From positions 16,095,375 to 16,159,374 of the forward strand of contig CM053801.1 in NCBI GenBank assembly GCA_028671895.1: a stretch of DNA of 64,000 nt. Reading direction: 5' to 3'. The notes below the pieces were generated by a model. The model was not told where the DNA came from and did not search any database. It saw only the letters and a list, made by a program, of their open reading frames with translations. A program made the position numbers and the translations under genes. Source of the stretch: Oenanthe sinensis (lineage: Eukaryota > Streptophyta > Magnoliopsida > Apiales > Apiaceae). Shown one piece after another: positions 23,601-35,345 of the stretch (its first letter is position 1; every line of letters begins with the position of its first letter).

Positions 23601-25966
23601 TCTTGTAGCGACAATCTTGTCAATTTTGTATTAAACTGTGAAACCTCATCGAACCCCACCACAAAGAAATGTGATCCCTTTTTTCTATTAATTATCGCAT
23701 GATAATGCTATGTTGTCTGGATTGCTTTATTCATGTCACATTGATAAGCAGAGCTAGATGCATGGACCAGAGTGACTATAATTGAGTTCTAATTGATGTT
23801 TAGGAAGTTACAAAAACTGTTCAGAAGGTGTGATGTCCTACTAAAAGTGCTTCGAAATTCGAATTGACTGTTAGCTAATATGGGATGTTTGAAATTCGTC
23901 ACTGCTAAAGGAAATATTTTGTATGCATTGCGTGGTTGGGTGTGTGTTCCTTGGTAATATTAGGAGTATGGCGTATTGAGGAAATTTGTACTATTGTGTG
24001 GAGAATATTATGATAATCAATTCTATCTCTATTTCATGCCTCAATTTAAAATGAAGTTAAAACCCATCAAGAGAAATGCTATAGATCTCAAATATTGTCC
24101 TGATTTTTTTTCTCGACGTGACATGACATATGATTTATTTTAATTTATGGACGCATATTTATGCACGTAGAATTTCATATTATTATAGAAAAGTTACGAT
24201 AACTCAGTATTTGGTACAAATTTTGGGATAATTTTGTATTTTTCATTTTAAAATGAATGTTCCATTTTCTATACTAGTATACTACTACATTCATGGTTCA
24301 TTATATAGAAACTATAAAGTTCCCACTCATAGCATTCTCGTCCTAATCTTCACGATCCTTGTCATAGAAAATCTTCGTTTTTACCCTCTTCTCTCTTTTC
24401 TTCGAACTTTAATTTTGTATATTACTTTTCTTTTCAATCCTATATAATTCTATTCGACGGAGCACATTAGAACAAGTTTATTGATCTTGGCCATCAATTC
24501 AGGGTACATCAGAATAGATTCAAGTGTCGATTTCTGGAGGACATGATATGATATGATGAGTTGCAAGGAATAAAACCATAAAGTGATCAATTTATTCTTT
24601 TTACTCAGTAAGCAAGCACGATTCTGAAGAATAATTGTGGGCAAACCATATGGATATATATGGTTGAAACAACTTGAGAGTGACCCGTCCAGCCACCCAT
24701 AAGATATCGAGACAAAAATTAAAATAATGTACAAGTTTTCAGTCCATGCATTCTGATTTCTCCATTGATTAACTGGTAACTCATAATTATTACTATATTT
24801 TTTCAACAAAATGTTTTCGATGTTCTAATCCCATTTTTCTTATAGTGTTTATATAATTAAATATACAAATGAATAATTTTGAGATTGGAAAATTTATTTC
24901 ATTTTTATCGAGTTTAAAAATATACCGTGTGTTATGGTAATTTTAGTTTAATACCTATTTTTTTATTAACAAGTTGCTACGAGTTTAAAGCACGCTCGTA
25001 ATATATGTTCAAGTCTTTGCCATTGACCATGAAATTATATGTAAATCTCCCCTTAACTCCTATCTACTTAAGCCAATATATTCGTTTCAATTTAATTTAT
25101 TAGTAGTGTTGTATATTACAAAAGTACAATAAATTTGATATGCCAACGAAAACAGTAATTACGGTTTTCCACTTGAGCTAATCGGTTAATTTATGCTTAG
25201 TACAATAAAACAATAATTAAGACTTTGAAATCTTGAATTGTTTAGTTACTTTTCTAAGTCTTCTCTGTAATAATTTCCAAATCTACTAATAAATCACAAA
25301 GAACTCTAGACTAATCATCCCATCTCCATGATCCCAATAAATTGAGATAATTATTTATACTCACCTACCTTTTGTTATTAAAAACCCATATTTTTTAGGT
25401 TTAAAATATGTGATTAAAATTTAAATAAATCTAAATAAATAAGTATGAGTTTTACTTATTGTAAACCCGTACATTATTCTAGAAACTCGCAAGTAAAATA
25501 TAGAAAATAAATTGAATACGCATAACATAATAATATCAATTCAAAATTTACACATATATCTCTCTTTCTCTAAAATCATTACTTATATATCATTATTTCA
25601 ACTACAATAATTTATTCTCTCTCTTTTTCTACTAATTCTCTCTCCTCCCTTTTCTTTTCTTTTCTTTTCATTTTTTATTTACTTTTCATTTTTCAATATT
25701 ATTTATAAAAATACTCACCAATTCATTTTAAAATTTTATGATTAATACATATTTAAAATTCATATAATATAACTACACGTTGGTTGAAAATTCCATTTAA
25801 TCTAGTGAATGAATGTAAATTATATTAAATAAAATATTAAAATTAATTATATTAAAATTAAATAATATTAAAAATGATTAAAATATAAAAATATATTAAA
25901 AATTATTTATATTAAATTTAAATAAAATAAATATAATATCCATCGCGGAATAATGTTAGCTATAAT
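23601..25966. other. Intergenic between eIF5B and the bZIP gene
   Basis: This is AT-rich DNA. A CT-rich stretch with repeated TTTTC words lies at about 25555-25670. No gene-like ORF, TIR pair or LTR could be supported. Confidence 0.55.
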
Positions 25967-26394
25967 GGGCCTGTTTGGCAACCGGTTACTTATGGAAATA
26001 AGCCCTTATTTCCGGGAAAAAGTAGGGATGTATGTACTTTCCGGAAATAAGCCCTTATTTCCGGAAATAATTAAGTTCATATTTGATTTTAAAATTTTAA
26101 AACAAATATTTATTTTTAAAAAAAATATAAAAATATGTAAAAAATAAAAATAAAATAAACTGCTTATTTTAAATTTAAAGAATCTCAAACGGTCACAATA
26201 TACGCGACACGAGTGTGAGTTGGATTCATTTTTAACCATAAAATAAAGTAAAATAATTGCACACAAAAACTTAAAATAAAACAAAGCCCCGTAAGACACT
26301 GCTCCCCTAATCATCATATACACTGATAAACAAACACACAGCAAAGCAATCTCTAATAATTGGGCAGACTACACAACATCAGGTGGTGGAGCAG
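25967..26394 (+). promoter_or_regulatory. bZIP 5' flank with palindromes and possible MITE
   Basis: The start GGGCCTGTTTGGCAACC at 25967 resembles common plant MITE ends, and AAACGGTCAC near 26190 may be the opposite end, but no target duplication was found. Inside are two copies of an inverted repeat: 26041-26064 has 11-bp arms CCGGAAATAAG/CTTATTTCCGG around CC, and a shorter copy lies at 25994-26015. These lie 330-400 bp upstream of the bZIP ATG and could form hairpins or bind a dimeric factor. No TATA box was assigned. Confidence 0.4.
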
Positions 26395-26889
26395 ATGGAC
26401 CCGAACCCGAAATTGAGCGCAAAGCCCATGACAGACCTGGACCAGATGGCCGAAACCCCTACTCGCCGGACCCACCACCGCCGAGCCCAATCAGAAACCT
26501 TCTTCCGCTTCTCAGTCGACGACGACGATGACGACGACATCCTCTTAGACGACGTCGTTGGCGACTTGGACCTCTCCACTCTCGATGACCTCCCCATACC
26601 CGATTCTGTTCAAGTCAAACGGCCCAGTGGGCCCCCAATCTCCAATAATAATAATAATAATAGTTCTCGCTTGTCTGTAGATGCTGATTTTTTCGATGGG
26701 TTATCGCTTGTTGATGATGATATTGATCATAAGCTCCCTCATGTCTCGTCTCGGACTCACAGGCATAGTAATTCCATGGATGCCTCTTCTTCCATTGTTT
26801 TCGATAATAATGCTGCTAATAAGGCTCTTGCTCCTGATAAATTGGCTGAGCTTTCCTTGATTGATCCCAAAAGAGCTAAAAGGTCTCCC

Positions 26890-26941
<52 letters not shown>

Positions 26942-29671
26942 TTTCGTTTTTTCGGCCTGGTATTAATTACTCTGTTTGATTATGTAGGATTCTTGCTAAT
27001 AGACAATCTGCAGCGCGGTCAAAGGAACGAAAAACTCGCTATACAAATGAGCTGGAGAGGAAAGTTCACACTCTACGAAATGAAGCAACCACCCTCTCTG
27101 CACAGATTACATTGTTGCAGGTATTCACTTCTTGCTGCTTCCAAGTCATGGGAATAAATAATACTTGTTTCTTTTAGCTTCATGATATATTATGTATATT
27201 TTTCGTTTTTAGCAAAGACTCATTTTGTGTCTCGAGTGGATGTATAAGTTTGTGCTATAGATATGTTGTTGCATTATGTCTAGTGCCAACCTCATTTTCT
27301 CATTCACTCGTTCTATATTATGTAGTTATGATTTGCAAGACAAGTTAAGTATTCTGCTATAGTGTATGGCTGAAGCCTGATTGTGATCCCAATACAAGTA
27401 GATAATAGTATACTTTTTTTCCTATTCTCCACAAGTATGTTATAGTTGACCAATTCATCCACTGTTTTTGTTGGATGTGGTCAATAACAAGAAATTTAAA
27501 TGCTCATGTACACATTAGCCTCCACCGAGGCTCGAATCCTCAGTCTTTGGTAACCAAGGACGAGGGATATTTGCTAAACTAAGCCTTGCAGATCTTCCAG
27601 CTGCAGTTGTAGATGCCTGAAATGTTGTCAATCCGCAAGGTTCGTGCATTTTGAGTGGCATAAATATTTAATATGAATTAATGTCTCTATCCGGCGCTAG
27701 CCTTGTGTATTATTGCATGTCAAGAATTTAAGAGCCTGTGGTAACTCTGAATCATTTTGTATGTTGTTTGAGTTAACTTGATATTGGTAAATTAATTACG
27801 ATAGTGTTTGGGAACCGGTAATTCATTTCAAATTGTATGAATTGAATTGTCATTTCAAATTCCTAAATTTGATACTAGTATTTGAATGTTTTGGTCATTT
27901 AAATTCTTTTGGTTATCCAACATGTCAAGGATTTAATGAAATCTAAGTTCTCAAACAGACCATAAGGTTATTGTCTTGTACTCATTAACAAGTTATCCAT
28001 CATGATCGAAGCTAAGTGCTTGTTCAAGAATTTAAAACACAGATATGAATCAACATCGTGCTTATGCCAGGTCTGTGGATATATTGTTTTTTTACTAAAC
28101 CCTTTCTTGATCACATGGTTCAGACCGTCGCCCCCCTCCCATTCAATCTGAATCAGCCACCATTGGATGCTTGTTAACATTGAATACGAGAATGAATTTA
28201 TACATCAAGTCAATCCTCCGACCCTTTCTTGCAAACATCTCCTTCTGTATTAATCTTGATCACGTGTTCATCCCTTCCATCAAGTTAGTCCTCCAAGTCT
28301 GCAAATTAGATTCGTGCTCCCTTTGTCATAAAAAAATCTTAGTAATTAATACAGAAGGAGATGTTTGCAAGGAAGAAAACGATTAAGATAATATTTATGG
28401 TACAATTAATTCTTTTATTGGTATATGAATATCGGTACATTTTGGTTGCTCCAATGTATTATTTAAATATACTTTTTTTTGACAGCATATTTGCATATAA
28501 TTAAAAATATAAGAAAGGGTGTGATCAATTAAAAAAATTGAGAAAGGGTTGAACATATTCACCAAAGGGCTCTGAGCCTATCCCTAGTGCTATCGGCCTC
28601 ACCCTCTTTATGGGAGGTTGAGTGTTCAATCTTGTCAAAGGGTTTGTGAGTGTGTTCATTTATAAAAAACAGATGACATGCTATTCTTGCCCATTTAGTA
28701 TGTAACATCCATTTTTCCCCCTAATTCTGAGTCATTATTTTTTCAAGTTTACTTCAGCGTCTTAATGTATGTGATTAATAATTAAATAAAATTTGCCACT
28801 AGAAGATCATTGATAATATTATTCCGTAGCCTTCTAAATTGTTTAATGTTTACCATTTTCGAAATGCTTGTTTTAATTAATTTGCGAAGTACTATAAAAA
28901 TGCATAACTGTTTCTATGACCTATGAATGAAACTGGAATATCAAGAATTAAACTCATGTGACATGTCTGTAATTTTAATGCAATTGTAGCGTGATACAAC
29001 TGGGCTGACTATCGAGAACAAAGAACTCAAGCTGCGGCTGCAAGCTTTGGAACAGCAGGCACATCTTAGAGATGGTATGTTCCAACCCATTGACACATCT
29101 GAAATTATTTTTTACAAGGCCGGAGATTATGTAGTATTAAGTAAGACGCCCATCTTTGTTTTTATCTTTTACACTTTCCAGAAAGGTGGAGAGAAGTAGT
29201 TCCGAGTTCGTGTAATCAATTTTCTTCATACTTCCTGATCCCTCTCAATTTGTGTAGATCACAGGAAGATTATCTAGATGTCATTTGCAATATCTTTGTT
29301 TTTATATCAGTATATATGTGTTTTATATATAACTATATAATTATACATACAATTCATATCACACATAGTTTGTTGAAATTGTTCATTTAAGACTATTATG
29401 CATATTGGTTGTGCATGCAGCTCTAAATGAAAGACTGAGGGAGGAAGTGCAGCGCCTTAAAATAGAAACAGGACAAGCACCAGCTGCCAACGGGAACAGC
29501 TTCAACAGAGCTTTACAGCCTCAGTTCTCAGCTCACCCGCAGTCGTATCACTTTGGTAATCACCAAGCACAGCAATTCCAACAGCAGCAGCTTCAGATGC
29601 CTGGCTCAGCAAGTCACAGTACCCAGGCTCGAAGTGGACAGCCACAACCTAGCTTTGCGGACTTCAATTAG
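26395..29671 (+). CDS. Group I (VIP1/RSG-like) bZIP transcription factor
   Basis: This is a nuclear DNA-binding dimeric regulator. Exons: 26395-26882, 26988-27120, 28990-29074 and 29421-29671, all GT-AG and phase-consistent, giving 318 residues. The basic region straddles the first intron (KRAKR, then ILANRQSAARSKERK). It has Asn167-x7-Lys175 in place of the usual Asn-x7-Arg, the hallmark of plant group I bZIPs. Leucines at 185, 192, 199, 206, 213, 220 and 227 form a seven-heptad zipper continued by a coiled coil. The N-terminal half has HRRAQSE and RTHRHSNSMD, the kinase/14-3-3-type serine sites typical of group I, between acidic stretches. The C-terminus is Gln-rich and ends QPSFADFN. The first ATG in frame is 26395; an upstream GTG at 26383 was not used. 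Group I members act in osmosensory, gibberellin and cell-wall responses, but this member's targets cannot be read here. Confidence 0.94.
26893..26938. repeat. (AT)n microsatellite in bZIP intron 1
   Basis: About 23 uninterrupted AT units start 10 bases after the first donor site and fill nearly half of the 105-bp intron. Confidence 0.95.
27121..28989 (+). other. bZIP intron 2, nothing recognised
   Basis: This 1.87-kb AT-rich intron interrupts the leucine zipper between Gln207 and Arg208. Short inverted words occur, such as ACATCTCCTTCTGTATTAAT near 28235 and its inverse near 28340, which could form a loop. No gene or complete transposon was identified. Confidence 0.55.
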
Positions 29672-30020
29672 AGGGTTTAATGATAACCAATAGCAGTCTC
29701 TATTGTTAACTGGGAAGGTATAACTGTTTTAAGGTAGCATCTTGTACATTATATACATATATGTGTATACATGTTGCAGCTGAAGATTGTGAAGAGTTTC
29801 TCATGGTGATTATATGCACCTGTTATGCAGTAAGCGTTTTAGGTTCAGAATTTGCTACATATTAGATCCTTGCAAGTATCGTAATGGACTAAAGGGTATA
29901 TGTGTTGTAATATTTATATAGTTCTTAACTATTAAAACTTCTCTCAAGTATCTTTCATTAGGTAAGTTGATTATAACATTATGTAATTTGCAAGAGTTTG
30001 TTAGTTATTAGTAACTCAGT

Positions 30021-30894
30021 CGCTATTGAATTTAGAAAAATCCGTCCCTCACTTGAAAATAATGATGCATAAGTTATCAGATTTTAGAAAGGAGTACAAG
30101 TCCAGGAGTACATCCGGTCATTTTAGCGTATTCACTTCTTATTTAAATTTTTATTATTGAAAGTAATTTGTATTCATAGGAGTACAAAGGAAAGTGGAGA
30201 GCAAAAGGCAATTGTCTTCATGAATATCACCTAAGAGTGGGTAAGAACTCTTTATTAGTAAGGATGCTCTTAGAGCAAGTCCAATGCAATGCTATTGGAG
30301 GTGTTATTTCTATAATATGATATCAATTATAGAACATAGCATTTCAATGCAATGTTATAGAAGGTGCCAAAATAGAAAAATGTTATACTTGGTTCTATAT
30401 TTAGAACAAAATATAGATGTAGCTATAATTTTCACATAAGCACGGAAATGGGAAATTGGAGGGAAATGAATATAAAAACATCTATTTTAGCAAATTCAAT
30501 GTTATACTTTACATTGTTGGTTGAAAAGTTACTTAATTTTACATGTATTGATTTTATTTTGAAACCATCCATAGAGCATGAAATCTATTTTAGTACCAAA
30601 ATGTACTTTTTGATTTCATATTATAGCAATAGTTACATCTATTTTAACATTAGTATTGGACTTGCTCTTTAGTAATTTGAAGGGGTATTAGAAGTCTTTT
30701 GGAACAACATTTTTACCCTCACTTCAAATCTGAAGAGTCAAGATAAAGAAGCTCGTGGGACTGCTGGACTGTTACAATATATGCTAAAATGACCGGATGT
30801 ACGGAGCTCCTGGACTGGTACTCCTTTCTAAAATTTGATAATTTATGTATCATTATTTTCAAGTGAGGGATCGATTTTTCTTAATTTAATAGCG
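30021..30894. mobile_element. Long-terminal-inverted-repeat element with nested MITE
   Basis: Bases 30021-30136 and 30779-30894 are inverted repeats of about 116 bp that match closely by eye, including CATCCGGTCATTTTAGC and TTTTAGAAAGGAGTAC; the right copy carries a small extra insertion. The element is bracketed by an exact 23-bp direct repeat beginning CAAGAGTTTGTTAG (29991-30013 and 30895-30917); on the left seven further bases separate the repeat from the inverted repeat. No ORF of interest lies inside. The superfamily is unclear: the repeat is longer than any usual target duplication. Confidence 0.65.
30273..30667. mobile_element. Nested MITE, PIF/Harbinger (Tourist)-like
   Basis: The termini GAGCAAGTCCAATGCAATG and, inverted, GAGCAAGTCCAATACTAATG define a 395-bp element inside the long-inverted-repeat element. 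TTA precedes the left end (30270-30272) and TTA lies one base beyond the right end, consistent with the 3-bp duplication of PIF/Harbinger elements. It is non-coding. Confidence 0.65.
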
Positions 30895-30917
30895 CAAGAG
30901 TTTGTTAGTTATTAGTA

Positions 30918-32430
30918 GTCTTTTAAAAGACAGCGTCTTATTTGATTAATTGGTAGATGGATGGATCTTGTCTCGAGTAATCAAAAATCGGGTTAAAAAA
31001 TGGTTTTTTAGATTGGTCAAAAATTGAGCGAGACTGAAAAAATCGGTTGAAACGGTCAAAATTAATTTTTTTAGAGAAGTTATTTTTAAAAAAATAATAA
31101 TTATTAATATATTTATATTACAAATTTATAATAAATATGGGTTTTATAGCTCAAATATTTCATAAATTTCAAATACTCTTTCAAATTCCTAATAATTATA
31201 TATTTTATGTAATAACTATTAAAATTAATTATTAAATAATGACTATAAGGTATAAATCATTTATATGCTAATGATAAGTACTTTTTTTTTTAAATTTTAA
31301 CACCTAAATATATATGCACTAATGATATATGATATTTTTTATTATAAATTTTATGATAATTTGAAGATGTTTAAATATAATTATATATTATTATTTATTA
31401 AATTAAATTACTTCCGATTAATGTTTCGATTAATTAATCCGATTAATATCATCAATTATCCAATTAATAATTTTAATATACATTAATCGTCTCATTCCGA
31501 TTCTCATTCCCGTAACACGGGTTATTAGTAACCCCGAACCATTAGTTAGGATGCTGCTACAAACTTAAACTAACCAACAAAAGTTGAGCATAATATTATT
31601 ACAACTTTAAAAGTCCCACTAGAAAATATTACATAAGGTTTATTTAAAAAAGTATTTATAATAATGATAACAAGTCTTCCGACTTTTGGAATTGTACCAA
31701 CTACGCTGCTATAATACAACGAGGGTCCATAACATTCTATACATCTAAAATATTGATTTAAAAAAAAATACAATAACTCCAAGAAATTGAGTGAGATTAC
31801 GATCCCAGAAATATATCACAAATTATATACGTGTGCAAGTAAAAGCTATAATAATTAATATTTTTCTAAAAAACATAAATCGCATTAGTACGAGTTACTC
31901 TTATCTTTTTAATAAAAATAAATTTATATTATTTATCTTATTACCTCTTAAAAATCTATAAGCACGTCATACAACACATTATTTATTTAAGTTATTATAA
32001 TTCTTAAATGTAAAGAAAAGTTATGTCAACGTATTTAAACAATAAGTATCATTATTTAGTAATCATAATTTTTAAGACATAAACATGCATCGACCCACTA
32101 CCAATTTTACGTACATAATAATTAAATATAGTTCATGTACATTAATTTGATAAAATTATTAATTAATTTAAAGGTTTCAAAATTATTACTCTTACTTATA
32201 TACTGACTTATATTAGGAGCATGTGAATTACCAATCTACTCTTACTTGGAAATATTATTAATTAATATATGCAACTAAGTATTAACAACTTGGGAAAATT
32301 ATTAATTAATATATACAACTAAGTATTAACAACTTGAGAAAATTATTAATTAATTTATTGGTGCATTTAGTTGTAATACGAACAAAATTTTCCAATCTAC
32401 TCTGAGCTGGTAAATTCTGTCAATATCTTT
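30918..32430. other. Intergenic AT-rich stretch
   Basis: No gene is visible. A 46-bp unit with CAACTAAGTATTAACAACTT is repeated twice in tandem at about 32254-32340. Nearby, GTGCATTTAGTTG (32363) and its inverse CAACTAAATGCAC (32437) flank the broken end of the copia element. Confidence 0.5.
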
Positions 32431-32432
32431 AT

Positions 32433-35182
32433 TTCAACTAAATGCACATTTACATCTTTCTTATACTTATCTATTGAGCCATCCGGGTTCATCTTTCTTT
32501 TGAAGATCCATTTACATCCTATAGTAGTACACCCAGGAGGGAGATCAACTAACTCCCATGTTCCATTAGAAACAATAGAGTCGATCTCACTCTTTACTGC
32601 GCCTTTCTAGTGCCTTGACTCTTAAGAGTCCATGACCTGCTGAAAAGATAAAGGTTCGTTCTCGACATTGTAAGTGATAAAATCACTTCCAAAGTCTTTG
32701 ACCACCTTTTCCCGCTTACTCCTTCTAGGTTCCTCTACTTCGTTAGGAGTAGATCTACTAACAGAATCCGCCCCCACATTTGTCATCATTTCCACATGAT
32801 CATGAATGGAACTCGATGTGTGAGTGGGATCATCTTCAGAAATACCCTGAGGTATACCGGTCTTCATAGGGAACACATTCTCAAAGAATGTTGCATCACG
32901 AAACTCGACTATAGTGTTTGCCACTATACCATCTATGTCAGATTTTAACACTAAAAATCTCATAGCGGTAGTGGTTTCAATATAGCCCAGAAAGATGCAA
33001 TCAACAGTTTTCGGTCCCAGTTTCTTTCCCTTGTGTTCAGGGGCAAGTACCTTTGTAAGGCAGCCCCACACACGAAGATACTTTAAACTAGTCTTTTTGC
33101 ATTTCCATAATTCATAAGGTGTCTTGTCCATGTGTTTCAGAGGGACTTTATTCAGAATATGGCAATCCGTATTCAGAGTCTCTCCCTACATGTACTTAGG
33201 CAACCCAGAATTAATTAGCATACTGTTAATCATATCTTTAAATATTCTGTTCTTTCGTTCTGCCACCCCATTAGATTCAGGAGTGTATGGTAGAGTCACC
33301 TCATGAACTATACCATTGTTTTTGCAAAATTCATTAAATGAGGTACCCGATACTCTCCACCTCTATCAGATCTTAAACGTTTAAGTAATTTACCAGTTTG
33401 TGTTTCAGCTTCATTTTTATACATAATGAATTTATCAAGTGCTTCATCTTTACGTTTAATCAAATAAACATGGAAATATCTACTACAATCATCAATAAAG
33501 GTAATGAAATATCTTTTATTATCCTTAGTCAAAACACCACCGAATTCACATATGTCTGTGTGAACTAATTCTAAAACTTCTGAATCCCTAACAACATTAT
33601 GAAAGGGTTTCCTAGTTAGTTTAGCAGTCACACATACTTGACATTTAGATTTTTTTTCAATAGTAAATTTTGGAATCAACTCTAAATTCATCATATTCTT
33701 TATAGCACCAAAATTTAGATGACCAAGACGTGAGTGCCATAAATCAGATGATTCAACACTATTTACAGAAGGAACAACATTATCATTAATAAAACTGCCC
33801 AAAACAGACTCCACATTTATTAAAAATAATCCATCAAACAAGTAATATTTGCCAAAAAATACACTAGTATGTGTAATGACTATTTTATTACACATCAAAG
33901 AAAATTCAAAACCATTTCTAACTAAATAGCTTCCACTTATTATGTTTCTACGAATGTCAGGAACATGATGCACTATAGTAAGGGATAGAACACCCCCAGA
34001 AGCAAACTTCATGTCCACGTTTCCTACTCCAATTACTTGAACAACACTAGCATTCCCCATCGTCATTGTCATGCCTTGAATCTGTTGATAAGATACAAAC
34101 AGAGTAATATCAGTACAAATATGTACATTAGCTCCAGTATCAATCAACCATTCATTAGATAAGTGAAAAGTTGTGTAGGGTTATAGGTAACATACCCGTC
34201 ATTGATTTCGAAGCAATAGTCTCACCAACAACCATGTTAACTACAGGCCCACCAGTGGTTCCAAGCACAATATTAATTTGTGCTACCACATTAGGTTTCT
34301 TCGCTTTCTTAGCAGGACAGTCCTTGCTCCAGTGACCAACATGTCCACAAGACCAACATGGTTTGTTTGCATTTGGTTTCTTAGCCTTGTTCTTGCCATT
34401 TTTAGGCTTAGTGTTTTCCTTCTTAGTGATAGACTTTTTTTTCTGTCCTGCAGTCACTGCGTTCACCTTCGAACTCCCATGTTCAGCAGGCATCACATGT
34501 CCCTGTTTGGACTTGTATTACTCATGCATAGTCAACATCAAGTTAGTCCATGTGATCTCTCCTTTCTGTCTTTTCAGGGAGAGAGCAAACTCTTCCCAAG
34601 ACTTTGGGAGTTTTTCAATCACCGACATAACCTGAAACTTCTCATGAAGGTCCATTCCAGACTCCTTCAAAGCATATACCAACATCTCAAACTCAGGCAC
34701 TTGCTTCGTTATTGATTTAGTATCCACCAATTTGAAATCAAGGAACCAAACCATAAAATACTTTTCCAGACCTTGTGAGTCAGTATTATGTTTCTGATCT
34801 AGCTTCTCTCATAAGAGCTTCGCAGTGTAAGAATTCGATGAGTAAACATCGAATAAAGTGTTCGCTAAAACTACCAAAATTGTAGCCCTAGTCACCCCAT
34901 CCTTTTCTTCACACATAGTATAAGCCTTAACAGAGTCAGCCTTTTCTTGATCAACAACTGGTGAAGCATACTGCACCACCGATCATAGACCCTTTATTGT
35001 TAGCCATAGTTTCATTTTTTTTCTGCCAACGAGAAAAACCAACACCCCCATCGAATTTATCAAGCATGCTCGACAAATCAATAGGCTGTGAGAAACGGTA
35101 CATGGTTCAATCAATGGTGGATGCAGTAACCCCAGACCGAACCAGTAGCACCAATAACAGGAGTTTCAGTTTCGTTAACCAT
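32433..35182 (-). pseudogene. Ty1-copia gag-pol remnant, disabled
   Basis: On the minus strand from 35182, the order is gag, then a zinc knuckle CWSCGHVGHWSKDC near 34340 with all ligands present, protease with IDTGANVHIC (34147 downward), integrase with HTDICEF, IDDCSR and RSDRGGEY, the KTPYELW...LRVWGC integrase C-terminal block (33131-32622), and the first part of reverse transcriptase ending about 32433. The order PR-INT-RT is diagnostic of Ty1/copia. Frame breaks or stops occur within gag, near 34500 and 34150, near 33300 and near 32620. Most of reverse transcriptase, RNase H and the 3' LTR are missing. It cannot encode a complete polyprotein. Confidence 0.9.
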
Positions 35183-35222
35183 TTTATAAATTATAATATA
35201 TAACAAATAATATCTTCAAGAT

Positions 35223-35345
35223 TGTAGGGAATAATTAAAGCTAAACGTAACAATGAGACAATTATATAAACAATTAACAAGAACAAACATATTAAACCTA
35301 TTAACAAAACAAAACAAATCACGAAGGTTGAAACAAAATATATAA
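35223..35345 (-). mobile_element. Truncated 5' LTR of the copia remnant
   Basis: This stretch, just upstream of gag, aligns with the first ~125 bases of the LTR at 37153 (shared GGGAATAATTAAA, AACAATTAA and AAACAAAATATATAAAT). On the minus strand it ends TTATTCCCTACA about 40 bases before the gag ATG, leaving an unusually short leader. Confidence 0.65.

Noticed and set aside
24450..24809. 119-codon minus-strand ORF between eIF5B and the bZIP gene
   Set aside because: It has no domain, promoter or splice context, and its composition matches the surrounding non-coding DNA.
26383..26394. Upstream in-frame GTG as bZIP start
   Set aside because: An ATG follows four codons later and plant nuclear genes rarely use GTG.
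34278..34715. Plus-strand ORFs of 90-145 codons across the copia gag
   Set aside because: They are antisense shadows of the minus-strand gag and zinc-knuckle region.
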